41,704 bases of DNA from Bacteroidota bacterium (GTDB lineage: Bacteria; Bacteroidota; Bacteroidia; Flavobacteriales; Flavobacteriaceae), in the NCBI GenBank assembly GCA_029557895.1, contig JAKQHT010000009.1, positions 69,108 to 110,811 on the forward strand, written 5' to 3'. A model generated the notes under the pieces. The model saw nothing but the letters and a program-made list of their open reading frames with translations. It made no database searches and was not told the origin of the DNA. A program made the position numbers and the translations under genes. Position 1 is the stretch's first letter, and every line of letters begins with the position of its first letter. Positions 1 through 7,052 of the stretch are shown one piece after another.

Positions 1-2202
1 TATTGTGGAGTTGGCAACTACGTTAAGGGCAGAGAGATTGATGACACTTGTTCCCCAACTACCTGAAAGCGAACCGCCGTCTGTGCCGGTAAAAGCAACT
101 TGCCCTTGCATAGGATTGTCATTGCCGGCCGATGCCGTGTTGATGAAGCTATTATAGGGATTTTCCAGGAAAGCGCTTGATGGTAAAATGGTCCATAGAC
201 CATTGTTGTGCCTATATTTTATGTTGCCGCCATCCCATTGTTTTTCTGTGGCAATATAATGGTCAAACGACATGCTGAAAGTGCCTTCTGTGATATTTGG
301 TATCGTAATGACAGGGCTTTGCAGGCGTATGATCCCGTTTTGAAGATCCGAACTACAATTACCGTTAATGGGGTCAGCACCAAATATAGCCGTGCCTGTC
401 CTACCACCCGGCAAAGTAGAATTTAGCGCCCAATCTCTTGATTCCCAAGTGGAACTATGGACGGGTAACTGTTCTACAGTCCATGCGCCCATACCGGATT
501 CCCAGTTTTCAATATACAACGGATTTGAAGTTGCCGCCTCACAAAGAGGGGCGATGGGCGATAATATAGTAGCAAAACCGCAGGCATCAGGGTTAATACG
601 CAATTCCACTGCAAAAATCGCATTGGCCAGACTCTCTAAATCTGCCGTGGTAATAGCCTCGCCTGATAATCCTGCCGGAGCATCTTCGGTAGAAAGCCCT
701 TCCAGGTTTATGCCCAACAAATCCATTGCAGATGCCTCAAGTGCGTCTGCAAGGTTGCCAAAATTGCTTGTAGGAGTGAGGTAGGTGCTTTGGGCACGCC
801 AGAAGATATGTGCTGCCTTTGTAAATCCTATTCCCGCAATGGTATAACCGTTGTAAGTGCCTCCATCAACCAATAACGCATAGGCGTGGTTCGGGATTCC
901 GGAATTGATGTGCACGCCTCCACTATCACTTTCGCTGCACCAATACCAATTATCGGTTACTCTGCCTGGGTTGCCGTTACAAGGAGGATTCCACATATCC
1001 CTGATGGCACCGTTAAATGCTGAAGCATCTTCACCAATTTTCCATCTGTGTGAGTTACAGAAGGGCAATGTTCGGATTGTCAGATTTTCACCTTCATCCT
1101 GATATTGGTTTATTAGGTCAACTGTTTCGCCCCAAATATCGGAATACGATTCGTTGATCGCTCCAGATTGGTAGGCGTAGATCAAGCCGCTGGTATATTG
1201 TGTGTATGCATGTCCCCATTCGTGGGCAACAACATCGTCCGAAGCCGTCCCGTCACAATAGTTTACGGTGTAGCCGTTCCAGTTGGCATTGGGGCAAGAT
1301 ATATTTGGATTGTTGTTGATGGTGTGCATGGTTGCATCGGCATTGTTAAACGACACATATCCAAAAGCATTGTTGAAAAAATTATAGACGTGGCGTGACA
1401 CTTCTACTTCGTTCTGTTGCCAGATGGTCAAGGCGCCCGGAAATGCATCGCCTTCTTGCCAGATCAAATTGGAGGTGTTTCCTTCGTATAATCTTCGGTT
1501 CAATGCATGGGCGATACCCGTAAATTGCTCAACTACGGTTCCGTTATGGGCATCTACATAGATGAACTCCCGGACATCCAATTCGTTCTTTACTTCAACT
1601 TCATAAGCAAGATGTAAAGAAGTAACATGGTCTTGGATCAACCCTTTTGGGAAAACGTATAGGACAGGTGCAATTGTTTCCAGCGGTTTTCCGGAGCCGT
1701 TAAGGTTTTGGGTGTTGACAGTTTCAATAGCTATGTTGCGTGCTTCACTTGGTGAAATCTGCGTTGCGGTAGATAGCTTCGAAATTTCGGGGATATAATT
1801 GCCGTTGATGGCCGTAAGTTCATTATTGGCATTAAAATGAAATCGCAATTGACCGTCAAAAACGGGAACGCCTTTATAAACTTGGTTAAAGACAACTTGT
1901 TTCAGTCCGTAATTGTCTGTTGCATTGTTTTTGAAAACCAAAGTTTCTTCAATAGAGCCAATTTTGTAGATGCTTTTATAAGTTGAAAGAAACGCAAGTG
2001 CTTTTTCCTTTAGTGAATTGCCATTAAGGACCAGAGCGTTGTCATGTTGAAATCTCACAAATTCGGCAGTACCGAAATTGTTGAGGGAAACGGCAGCACC
2101 TGTTTGTGCTTTTAAATTGCTGATTGTCATCTGGGTATCTTGTGCTTTTGCAGTAAGTGCAAAAAGAAAAAACACAGAGAAGATTTTAGTAAAATGCTTC
2201 AT
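1..2202 (-). CDS. Secreted M4 family metallopeptidase (thermolysin-like), 3' end outside window
   Basis: Reading right to left from the ATG at 2202, the frame stays open for 734 codons to the window edge, so the C-terminus is missing. The first ~20 residues form a signal peptide (hydrophobic stretch ending ALTAKAQ). A propeptide of the FTP/PepSY kind follows. The catalytic domain shows HEWGH (His327 and His331, at 1210-1224), the second motif GAINESYSD with the third zinc ligand Glu351 exactly 24 residues after His327, as in thermolysin, and SGGVHINSG carrying the transition-state histidine (His431). After about residue 550 comes a beta-rich region (ENWESGMGAWTVEQ) of the jelly-roll type often placed before P-domains or a sorting tail. 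The role is extracellular proteolysis with autocatalytic removal of the propeptide. Export by T9SS is likely for this lineage but the tail cannot be seen. Confidence 0.95.
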   Translation of the reverse strand, partial: MKHFTKIFSVFFLFALTAKAQDTQMTISNLKAQTGAAVSLNNFGTAEFVRFQHDNALVLNGNSLKEKALAFLSTYKSIYKIGSIEETLVFKNNATDNYGLKQVVFNQVYKGVPVFDGQLRFHFNANNELTAINGNYIPEISKLSTATQISPSEARNIAIETVNTQNLNGSGKPLETIAPVLYVFPKGLIQDHVTSLHLAYEVEVKNELDVREFIYVDAHNGTVVEQFTGIAHALNRRLYEGNTSNLIWQEGDAFPGALTIWQQNEVEVSRHVYNFFNNAFGYVSFNNADATMHTINNNPNISCPNANWNGYTVNYCDGTASDDVVAHEWGHAYTQYTSGLIYAYQSGAINESYSDIWGETVDLINQYQDEGENLTIRTLPFCNSHRWKIGEDASAFNGAIRDMWNPPCNGNPGRVTDNWYWCSESDSGGVHINSGIPNHAYALLVDGGTYNGYTIAGIGFTKAAHIFWRAQSTYLTPTSNFGNLADALEASAMDLLGINLEGLSTEDAPAGLSGEAITTADLESLANAIFAVELRINPDACGFATILSPIAPLCEAATSNPLYIENWESGMGAWTVEQLPVHSSTWESRDWALNSTLPGGRTGTAIFGADPINGNCSSDLQNGIIRLQSPVITIPNITEGTFSMSFDHYIATEKQWDGGNIKYRHNNGLWTILPSSAFLENPYNSFINTASAGNDNPMQGQVAFTGTDGGSLSGSWGTSVINLSALNVVANSTI

Positions 2203-2239
2203 GAAATTTGATTTTGGTGAAAGTAAAAAGAATACTATT

Positions 2240-2268
2240 AAAAAAAGCCTGTTCGCTTGAACAGGCTT
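2240..2268 (-). terminator. Rho-independent terminator of ndk
   Basis: A perfect 10-bp stem (AAGCCTGTTC with GAACAGGCTT, loop of 4) is followed, reading leftward, by a run of seven T. It lies 15 bp after the ndk stop and upstream of the M4 protease gene, so it separates the two minus-strand genes. Confidence 0.85.
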
Positions 2269-2283
2269 GTGTATTGCATGGAA

Positions 2284-2703
2284 TCAGAATTGCTCTCTTC
2301 CGGAAAAGTGGAATGCGCTTTCAATGGCAGCATTGTCATCACTATCGCTGCCGTGAATGGCATTTTCACCGATAGAGGCGGCATAAAGCTTACGGATGGT
2401 GCCCTCGGCAGCATCGGCTGGATTTGTGGCGCCTATCAACGTCCTGAAATCTTCAACCGCATTGTTTTTTTCCAAAATTGCGGCTACGATCGGACCGCGT
2501 GTCATGTATTCAACCAGTTCGCCAAAAAATGGACGCTCTTTGTGTATCGCATAAAAAGCTTTGGCATCGTCGGTAGTCATTTGAGTCAATTTTAAAGCGA
2601 CGATCCTGAAACCTGCTGCATTGATTTTTTCGAGTATTGCACCGATGTGTCCTTTTTCGACTGCATCTGGCTTAAGCATTGTAAATGTTCTGTTTGTTGC
2701 CAT
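2284..2703 (-). CDS. ndk: Nucleoside diphosphate kinase
   Basis: This 139-residue protein transfers the gamma phosphate from ATP to other nucleoside diphosphates through a phosphohistidine, keeping NTP pools balanced in the cytoplasm. The N-terminus [13 protein letters not shown] and the active-site segment NAIHGSDS (catalytic His about residue 117) are the family signatures, and the length is typical. It is a single-gene unit: divergent from the nrnA operon across 84 bp, with an exact TAnnTTTG element upstream and a strong terminator downstream. Confidence 0.97.
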   Translation of the reverse strand: MATNRTFTMLKPDAVEKGHIGAILEKINAAGFRIVALKLTQMTTDDAKAFYAIHKERPFFGELVEYMTRGPIVAAILEKNNAVEDFRTLIGATNPADAAEGTIRKLYAASIGENAIHGSDSDDNAAIESAFHFSGREQF

Positions 2704-2723
2704 TTTTATTTTTGAATTTCGGG

Positions 2724-2731
2724 CAAAAGTA
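2724..2731 (-). promoter_or_regulatory. Bacteroidetes -7 element of ndk
   Basis: TACTTTTG read on the minus strand matches TAnnTTTG exactly and lies 20 bp before the ndk ATG. A possible -33 TTTG is at 2754-2757, 22 bp further upstream. Confidence 0.55.
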
Positions 2732-2773
2732 AGCTATTTATCTAAAAAAAATACAAACACGCCCCAAAAATTG

Positions 2774-2781
2774 TATCTTCG
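2774..2781 (+). promoter_or_regulatory. Possible -7 element of the nrnA-gldI operon
   Basis: TATCTTCG differs from TAnnTTTG at one position and ends 6 bp before the ATG, a spacing seen repeatedly in this window. No good -33 TTG was found. Confidence 0.35.
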
Positions 2782-2787
2782 CCCTCT

Positions 2788-3804
2788 ATGACTGAAAGAG
2801 AAATAACCGATATCGGAATCTTGCTTTCGGAGCCAAAAGCGATTGTCATCGTTCCGCACAAAAACCCCGATGGTGATGCCGTTGGTTCCTGTTTGGGATT
2901 GTACATCTATTTGTGCCAACTGGGCCACGATGCCATAGTCATTGCGCCCAATGACTATCCCGATTTTTTGAAATGGCTGCCTTTTGAAAAGAATGTGATA
3001 AAATACGATAGCCAAGAAAAAATTGCAGACACGTATATAAACAATGCTGAAGTGATTTTTACGCTGGACTTTAATGCCCTTCAAAGAACCGGAGATATGG
3101 AATCTGTTCTGAAAGCGTCACGAGCGGTAAAAATCATGATAGACCATCACCAACAGCCCGACGGGTATGCCAGTTTTACCTATTCGGATGTTCGGATGTC
3201 CTCTACTTGCGAAATGGTATTCAATTTCATCGAAATGCTTGGAGGGTCAAAATATTTAAATCCTGAAATAGCAACTTGCTTGTACACAGGAATTATGACC
3301 GATACGGGTTCGTTTCGCTATCCGTCGACATCTGGCAAGACCCATCGTATCATCGCCGAACTTATTGATAAAGGGGCCAACAATGCGGCCATACACAATG
3401 CCGTTTATGACACCAACAGTTTTGAAAGATTGCAATTGCTCGGCAGGGCACTCAAAAATCTTGTCGTATTGCCAGAATACCGCACTGCATACATAACACT
3501 TTCGCAAGAAGATCTCAATGAATTTCAGCACAAGAAAGGCGATACGGAAGGTTTTGTTAATTATGGGTTGTCCATTGAAAATATTGTCTTTGCCGTTATC
3601 TTCATCGAGCAAATTCAGGAAGGCATTACAAAAATTTCCTTTAGGAGCAAGGGTGATTTTTCTGTTAACGAATTTGCCAGGACCCATTTTGAAGGAGGCG
3701 GGCATATCAATGCCGCCGGCGGTAAAACCGATTTGGATCTTAGCGAAACCTTAAAGAAATTTATTGCTATCTTGCCCCAATATAAAAAAGCCTTGAACTC
3801 ATGA
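2788..3804 (+). CDS. nrnA: DHH family phosphoesterase (NrnA-like oligoribonuclease / pAp phosphatase)
   Basis: This 338-residue protein has the DHH and DHHA1 domains. Visible motifs are HKNPDGDAVGS (metal-binding DxD, near residue 30), FTLDFNALQRTG, the defining DHHQQPDGY (near residue 120) and the C-terminal GGGHINAAGG that contacts nucleotide. In the NrnA family these enzymes degrade very short RNAs (nanoRNA) and dephosphorylate pAp. The gene is the first of a three-gene operon and its stop overlaps the gldI start by 4 bp (ATGA). The family is clear; the exact substrate is inferred from the family. Confidence 0.88.
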   Translation: MTEREITDIGILLSEPKAIVIVPHKNPDGDAVGSCLGLYIYLCQLGHDAIVIAPNDYPDFLKWLPFEKNVIKYDSQEKIADTYINNAEVIFTLDFNALQRTGDMESVLKASRAVKIMIDHHQQPDGYASFTYSDVRMSSTCEMVFNFIEMLGGSKYLNPEIATCLYTGIMTDTGSFRYPSTSGKTHRIIAELIDKGANNAAIHNAVYDTNSFERLQLLGRALKNLVVLPEYRTAYITLSQEDLNEFQHKKGDTEGFVNYGLSIENIVFAVIFIEQIQEGITKISFRSKGDFSVNEFARTHFEGGGHINAAGGKTDLDLSETLKKFIAILPQYKKALNS

Positions 3805-4346
3805 AACGATTTTTGCCAATTATATTGCCCGCCATCGTGCTTTTGGGCTGCAAATCGCCCGAGGCACGAGAACCTATTTCCTATAAAACCGGTTCTTTTA
3901 TCAATGAGTCCGTAGAGAGAAATAGGAAACTCAACCAAAAAGAGGAAGCAAAAATTAAACAAATTATCGAACAGGATTCTTTGAGCGAATATCTTGCTTC
4001 CGAGACCGGGTTTTGGTACACCTACGAAACCAAAGTTGAAAAAGACACAATTACGCCGGGTTTTGGTGATGTGGTCAACTTTGATTACAATGTTAAAACC
4101 CTCAATGGGCAAACCATCTACTCTGATGATGAAATTGTACCAAGAAATTATAGGATGGACAAAGAAGAACTCTTTACCGGACTTCGTGAAGGCCTCAAAC
4201 TGATGAAGCCCGGTGAGACTGTTACTTTTTTGTTTCCGTCCCAAAAAGCATTTGGATATTATGGTGACGAGAACAGAATAGGTACCAATGTGCCAATTAT
4301 GTGCGAAGTTACCGTTAATTCAATTATAAAAACCCAAAACGATTAA
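3801..4346 (+). CDS. gldI: GldI-type gliding motility FKBP peptidyl-prolyl isomerase, lipoprotein
   Basis: The 181-residue protein starts with a lipoprotein signal (IVLLGCKS, lipid-attached Cys17). A charged helical linker follows (RNRKLNQKEEAKIKQIIEQD), then an FKBP fold from about residue 80 (GDVVNFDYNVKTLNGQTIY, FTGLREGLKLMKPGETVTFL, SQKAFGYYGD). GldI in Flavobacterium johnsoniae is an FKBP-like lipoprotein needed for gliding and thought to help fold envelope components of the motility/T9SS machinery. The 4-bp overlap with the DHH gene and the 5-bp gap to another isomerase lipoprotein suggest one transcript for periplasmic folding factors. Assignment to GldI rather than a generic FKBP rests on remembered similarity and context. 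Confidence 0.8.
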   Translation: MKRFLPIILPAIVLLGCKSPEAREPISYKTGSFINESVERNRKLNQKEEAKIKQIIEQDSLSEYLASETGFWYTYETKVEKDTITPGFGDVVNFDYNVKTLNGQTIYSDDEIVPRNYRMDKEELFTGLREGLKLMKPGETVTFLFPSQKAFGYYGDENRIGTNVPIMCEVTVNSIIKTQND

Positions 4347-4351
4347 TAACA

Positions 4352-5521
4352 ATGAAATCTATGACAAAAGTAATCTCATTTTTTACGCTTTTTGTACTCT
4401 TGGCAACAGCGTCTTGCCAAGACAAATATCCAGACCTTAAAGACGGTATGTATGCAGAAATCATAACCAACAAAGGTACAATGGTGTTAGAACTTGAATA
4501 CAAAAAAGCGCCCATCACTGTTGCCAATTTTGTGTCGCTCGCCGAGGGTACAAATACCTTGGTGGACAGTATCTACAAAGGAAAAAAATACTTTAATGGC
4601 TTGATATTCCACCGTATCATCGACGAGTTCATGATACAGGGAGGCGACCCTACCGGAACGGGTAGCGGCAGCCCAGGCTATAAGTTCAATGATGAAGTTT
4701 CACCAGAACTGAAGCACGATAGATTGGGAACGCTTTCAATGGCCAATTCTGGCCCTAATACCAACGGCAGCCAATTCTTCATTACCGAAAAAGAAACGCC
4801 TTTCCTTGATGGCAAGTACAATGTTTTTGGGTATTTGGTAAAAGGCGAGGATGTTTTGCACGATTTGGCCGGAGTTGAAACATCAAAACCCGGCGACAAG
4901 CCACTGCAAGATGTAGTAATGAACGAGGTGAACATTATCAGAAAAGGGAAGGATGCCAAAAGCTTTGATGCCCCAAAAACTTTTGAAGAACATTTTGCCA
5001 TAGCTGAACAAAAGGAAAAAGAACGCCTGGCAAAACTTGAAGAAGAAAGGCAGATTAGGGAAGCAAAATCCGCAGCAGCAGCTTTGGAAACCAAAGTACA
5101 CCTCGACGATTATGCCAGCAAGGCGAAGGCACTGTCTTCTGGCCTTAAAATGTACTTAATTAACAAAACCAATGGCGAAAAGCCAAAACAGGGCAGTACC
5201 GTTAATGTTTTTTACGAAGGCTATTTTACCGATGGCCTGCTTTTTGACACCAACGTCAAGGAAATAGCAGAAAATTACGGAACTTTTGATCAAAGGCGCA
5301 TGGATGCAAAAGGATATGACCCTGTTCCAATGCCAGTCAAGCCCGATGCCCAATTGATTGCAGGTTTTAAAGAAGCGCTTTCGCTGTTGAAAGTTGGTGA
5401 AAAAGGATTTTTTTATTTGCCTGCACATTTGGCCTATGGTGAGCGAGGTTATGGCCCGATCAAGCCAAATACGGATCTCACCTTTATCATTGAAATAGTG
5501 GAGATTGCTAAAAACCAGTAA
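4352..5521 (+). CDS. Cyclophilin-FKBP fusion peptidyl-prolyl isomerase, lipoprotein
   Basis: A 389-residue envelope protein joining two unrelated proline isomerase folds. A lipoprotein signal (LLATASCQ) is followed by a cyclophilin domain at about residues 35-190 (FHRIIDEFMIQGGDPTGTGS, GTLSMANSGPNTNGSQFFIT). A highly charged helical, probably coiled-coil linker spans about 205-245 (EKERLAKLEEERQIREAK). An FKBP domain runs from about 265 to the end (GSTVNVFYEGYFTDGLLFDT, KVGEKGFFYLPAHLAYGERG). The cyclophilin arginine (FHR) and GSQFFIT core are intact. It is the last gene of the nrnA-gldI operon and is followed by a strong terminator. It probably acts as a periplasmic folding catalyst; clients are unknown. 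Confidence 0.93.
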   Translation: MKSMTKVISFFTLFVLLATASCQDKYPDLKDGMYAEIITNKGTMVLELEYKKAPITVANFVSLAEGTNTLVDSIYKGKKYFNGLIFHRIIDEFMIQGGDPTGTGSGSPGYKFNDEVSPELKHDRLGTLSMANSGPNTNGSQFFITEKETPFLDGKYNVFGYLVKGEDVLHDLAGVETSKPGDKPLQDVVMNEVNIIRKGKDAKSFDAPKTFEEHFAIAEQKEKERLAKLEEERQIREAKSAAAALETKVHLDDYASKAKALSSGLKMYLINKTNGEKPKQGSTVNVFYEGYFTDGLLFDTNVKEIAENYGTFDQRRMDAKGYDPVPMPVKPDAQLIAGFKEALSLLKVGEKGFFYLPAHLAYGERGYGPIKPNTDLTFIIEIVEIAKNQ

Positions 5522-5542
5522 CGTCCAATCGTTAAATAAGAG

Positions 5543-5573
5543 AGGCTGTCAATGATGGACAGCCTTTTTTTTT
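5543..5573 (+). terminator. Rho-independent terminator of the nrnA-gldI-PPIase operon
   Basis: An 8-bp stem (AGGCTGTC with GACAGCCT, loop of 7) is followed by eight T. It starts 22 bp after the stop codon. Confidence 0.85.
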
Positions 5574-5587
5574 GTTTTGAAATTTTA

Positions 5588-5602
5588 GTTGATCTAATCA
5601 AC
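5588..5602. other. Short palindrome at the 3' end of the glycosylase gene
   Basis: GTTGAT-CTA-ATCAAC directly follows the glycosylase stop on the minus strand. It could be a weak terminator or mRNA end structure, but the T-run behind it is poor. Confidence 0.3.
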
Positions 5603-6316
5603 TCAAGAAAGTACTGTTTTGTTCAAAGCCAAAATATATTTATCAATATACATTTGTTTTTCTTTGGATTTGTATTGCTGAATAAAGCGAGGATGTTCAA
5701 GAACCGTTAGTTTGTCAAAGAGTTTTTTCTCTTGGTTTAGCTTTTGGATAAAATCGGCATTTTTCTTTCCCAAAACAAAAACCTCCGAAGTATCCAATCC
5801 CAAGCTGATATGCTTTTCGAGGGAGTCTATCATAAAATCTTTTACACTTGCAAAAAGATTTTTGTCGTCATAATAATTGGCATTGAGGAAGTTCCCCTCT
5901 TTCGACCTCCTTACAATTGCCAGAGGAAAAGGTGAATTGATATAAAACTGCTTATAAAAACCTTCTGCTCCTCCGAAATTTTTAATCATATCATAAATAA
6001 AAACAGACGAAATTTCGTGCGTATGAGCTGATTTCATTTTTATTCCACAAACCGATTCCAAACGTTTGGTATCCGTAAACGGAACTCCCGTAACACCTGC
6101 TCCGTTTCGGCTTGGGTTTATTCCGATTATGAATTTTCTCTGCCTATTGTCATTATAATATTTGTGATAGAACATCTGCATTACCTCCATCGTTTCAGGA
6201 TTATCCAAATACGGATTCAATACCTGAATACCATCGGGCAATTCTCCCGAATAATGCAGGTTTCGGTTAAAGTCAATTACTTTTTTGGCAAAGGTTTGGG
6301 GTGTAGTTGAGGTCAT
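5603..6316 (-). CDS. SMUG2-like (DUF4918) uracil-DNA glycosylase family protein
   Basis: A 237-residue protein of the SMUG2/DUF4918 branch of the uracil-DNA glycosylase superfamily, which removes damaged or deaminated bases. Recognisable segments are GELPDGIQVLNPY, the catalytic-loop-like GINPSRNGAGVTGVPFTDTK, THEISSVFIYDMI, FYINSPFPLA and LEHPRFIQQYKSK (the H-P-R loop of the superfamily). Related proteins, as remembered, usually read GINPGR, so GINPSR is a mild variant. The start codon directly follows the toxin stop (taaATG), so translation is probably coupled to the toxin-antitoxin operon. The first residues (MTSTTPQTFAKK) differ from the upstream remnant (MTQTFAKK), which suggests that this start was rebuilt when the cassette arrived. 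Confidence 0.85.
   Translation of the reverse strand: MTSTTPQTFAKKVIDFNRNLHYSGELPDGIQVLNPYLDNPETMEVMQMFYHKYYNDNRQRKFIIGINPSRNGAGVTGVPFTDTKRLESVCGIKMKSAHTHEISSVFIYDMIKNFGGAEGFYKQFYINSPFPLAIVRRSKEGNFLNANYYDDKNLFASVKDFMIDSLEKHISLGLDTSEVFVLGKKNADFIQKLNQEKKLFDKLTVLEHPRFIQQYKSKEKQMYIDKYILALNKTVLS
6222..6300. repeat. 79-bp direct repeat, copy inside the intact glycosylase gene
   Basis: This segment encodes residues 6-31 of the glycosylase. It matches 6922-7000 at 78 of 79 positions (the mismatch is 6229 T versus 6929 A). The two copies are exactly 700 bp apart and flank the toxin-antitoxin genes. Confidence 0.95.
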
Positions 6317-6616
6317 TTATCTTCCACTAAAATCAAGATTACCTCTTTTGGCAAAAAAAACTGCTAATATCACGATTGTTTTATTTTGTTCTTCCACTAT
6401 ATAATGAATATGATAAGGGAATTGCCTCAACATACACATTCGGATATTTTTATACATCACATCATCACCCATCGGATTTTGCAGTATATTTTTTTTGGCT
6501 TCTCTGATACGTTGTATAAATTCTTTTGCAAGTTTCGGGGAAATCTTTTTGTAATAATCAACAGCGTCCTTAATATCTTGTCTTACAAAAGGTCGGTTAA
6601 TTATTTTGTAACTCAT
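6317..6616 (-). CDS. RelE/ParE family toxin of a type II toxin-antitoxin pair
   Basis: A 99-residue protein with the RelE/ParE fold pattern: N-terminal strand YKIINRPFVRQDIKDAVDYY, a helical pair (ISPKLAKEFIQRIREAKKNI), then the beta-sheet YKNIRMCMLRQFPYHIHYIV and IVILAVFFAKR. This family either cuts ribosome-bound mRNA or poisons gyrase; the sequence does not decide which. It overlaps the upstream antitoxin gene by 4 bp, and its stop abuts the glycosylase ATG. The pair sits between two direct repeats. Confidence 0.88.
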   Translation of the reverse strand: MSYKIINRPFVRQDIKDAVDYYKKISPKLAKEFIQRIREAKKNILQNPMGDDVMYKNIRMCMLRQFPYHIHYIVEEQNKTIVILAVFFAKRGNLDFSGR

Positions 6617-6840
6617 AGTTTGTTTTCCAATTCATCTAAAAGAGCTTCAAAATCTTCTACATCATCAGGATTTTCGCAATAATCTTTTAAGCGACTGTCA
6701 AGTATTGCTTTTGTTTCATCGCTTAATTCTTCGTCAGAAGGCAGAATAATTACTTCAACTCTTTTGAAAGTAAACTCTTTTGGAAGAATTACCTTAATAG
6801 AATTGTCCTTTACTTCTATAAATTGTCTTATCGCTTCCAT
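6613..6840 (-). CDS. Antitoxin partner of the RelE/ParE toxin
   Basis: A 75-residue acidic protein upstream of and overlapping the toxin gene, the usual order for type II systems. The first half is beta-rich (IEVKDNSIKVILPKEFTFKR, VEVIILPSDE), which loosely resembles a swapped-hairpin DNA-binding fold. The second half is an acidic helix (NPDDVEDFEALLDELENKL) suited to wrap the toxin. I do not recognise a named family. An exact TAnnTTTG element and inverted repeats lie upstream and fit autoregulation. The role comes mainly from position, size and charge. Confidence 0.78.
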   Translation of the reverse strand: MEAIRQFIEVKDNSIKVILPKEFTFKRVEVIILPSDEELSDETKAILDSRLKDYCENPDDVEDFEALLDELENKL

Positions 6841-6860
6841 AAAATTCTGTTTTTAAAATC

Positions 6861-6904
6861 CGTACAAACAAAGTTAGTGAAAAAATGTACGCAAACTATG
6901 CGTA
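6861..6904 (-). promoter_or_regulatory. Toxin-antitoxin promoter with operator-like inverted repeats
   Basis: On the minus strand TAACTTTG (6876-6869) matches TAnnTTTG exactly, 28 bp before the antitoxin ATG. It is bracketed by CGTACA (6861-6866) and TGTACG (6886-6891). A second palindrome, TACGCA-AACTA-TGCGTA, covers 6888-6904. Such paired repeats around the promoter are expected operators for an autoregulated toxin-antitoxin operon. Confidence 0.55.
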
Positions 6905-6908
6905 ACCA

Positions 6909-7004
6909 TCATTTAAAAAACACCTGAAAACCATCGGGCAATTCTCCCGAATAATGCAGGTTTCGGTTAAAGTCAATTACTTTTTTGGCAAAGGTTTGGG
7001 TCAT
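6909..7004 (-). pseudogene. Truncated 5' remnant of the SMUG2-like glycosylase gene
   Basis: An ATG at 7004 opens a 31-codon frame beginning MTQTFAKKVIDFNRNLHYSG, the same as the start of the intact glycosylase. It diverges after GELPDGFQV and stops at once. The original glycosylase probably started here, 48 bp after the mutase stop, before the toxin-antitoxin cassette split it off. Confidence 0.85.
6922..7000. repeat. 79-bp direct repeat, copy in the glycosylase remnant
   Basis: Partner of 6222-6300 with one mismatch. Sequence outside both ends is unrelated (GTGTAG versus TCATAT on the right, ATT versus GTT side on the left), so the repeat borders are sharp. Confidence 0.95.
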
Positions 7005-7013
7005 ATTGTTCTT

Positions 7014-7046
7014 ACACCTGACAGGTTTTCAAAACCTGTCAGGTGT
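7014..7046. repeat. Perfect 33-bp palindrome, REP-like, possible terminator of the mutase gene
   Basis: ACACCTGACAGGTTTT and AAAACCTGTCAGGTGT are perfect 16-bp arms around one C. It lies 6 bp after the methylmalonyl-CoA mutase stop on the minus strand. From memory, this ACCTGACAGGTTTT palindrome recurs between genes in many Flavobacterium genomes, so it is probably one copy of a dispersed repeat that may also end transcription. It lacks a long T-run on the minus strand. Confidence 0.8.
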
Positions 7047-7052
7047 GTAGTA

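Noticed and set aside
2257..2595. Open frame on the plus strand opposite ndk
   Set aside because: It is the antisense shadow of ndk; its codons follow the ndk third-position pattern and the protein resembles nothing known.
4678..5101. Minus-strand open frames opposite the cyclophilin-FKBP gene
   Set aside because: Shadows of the real gene with no start signals, family likeness or promoter.
5543..5573. Bidirectional terminator serving the glycosylase gene too
   Set aside because: On the minus strand the hairpin is followed by CTCTTATTT, not a T-run, so only plus-strand termination is supported.
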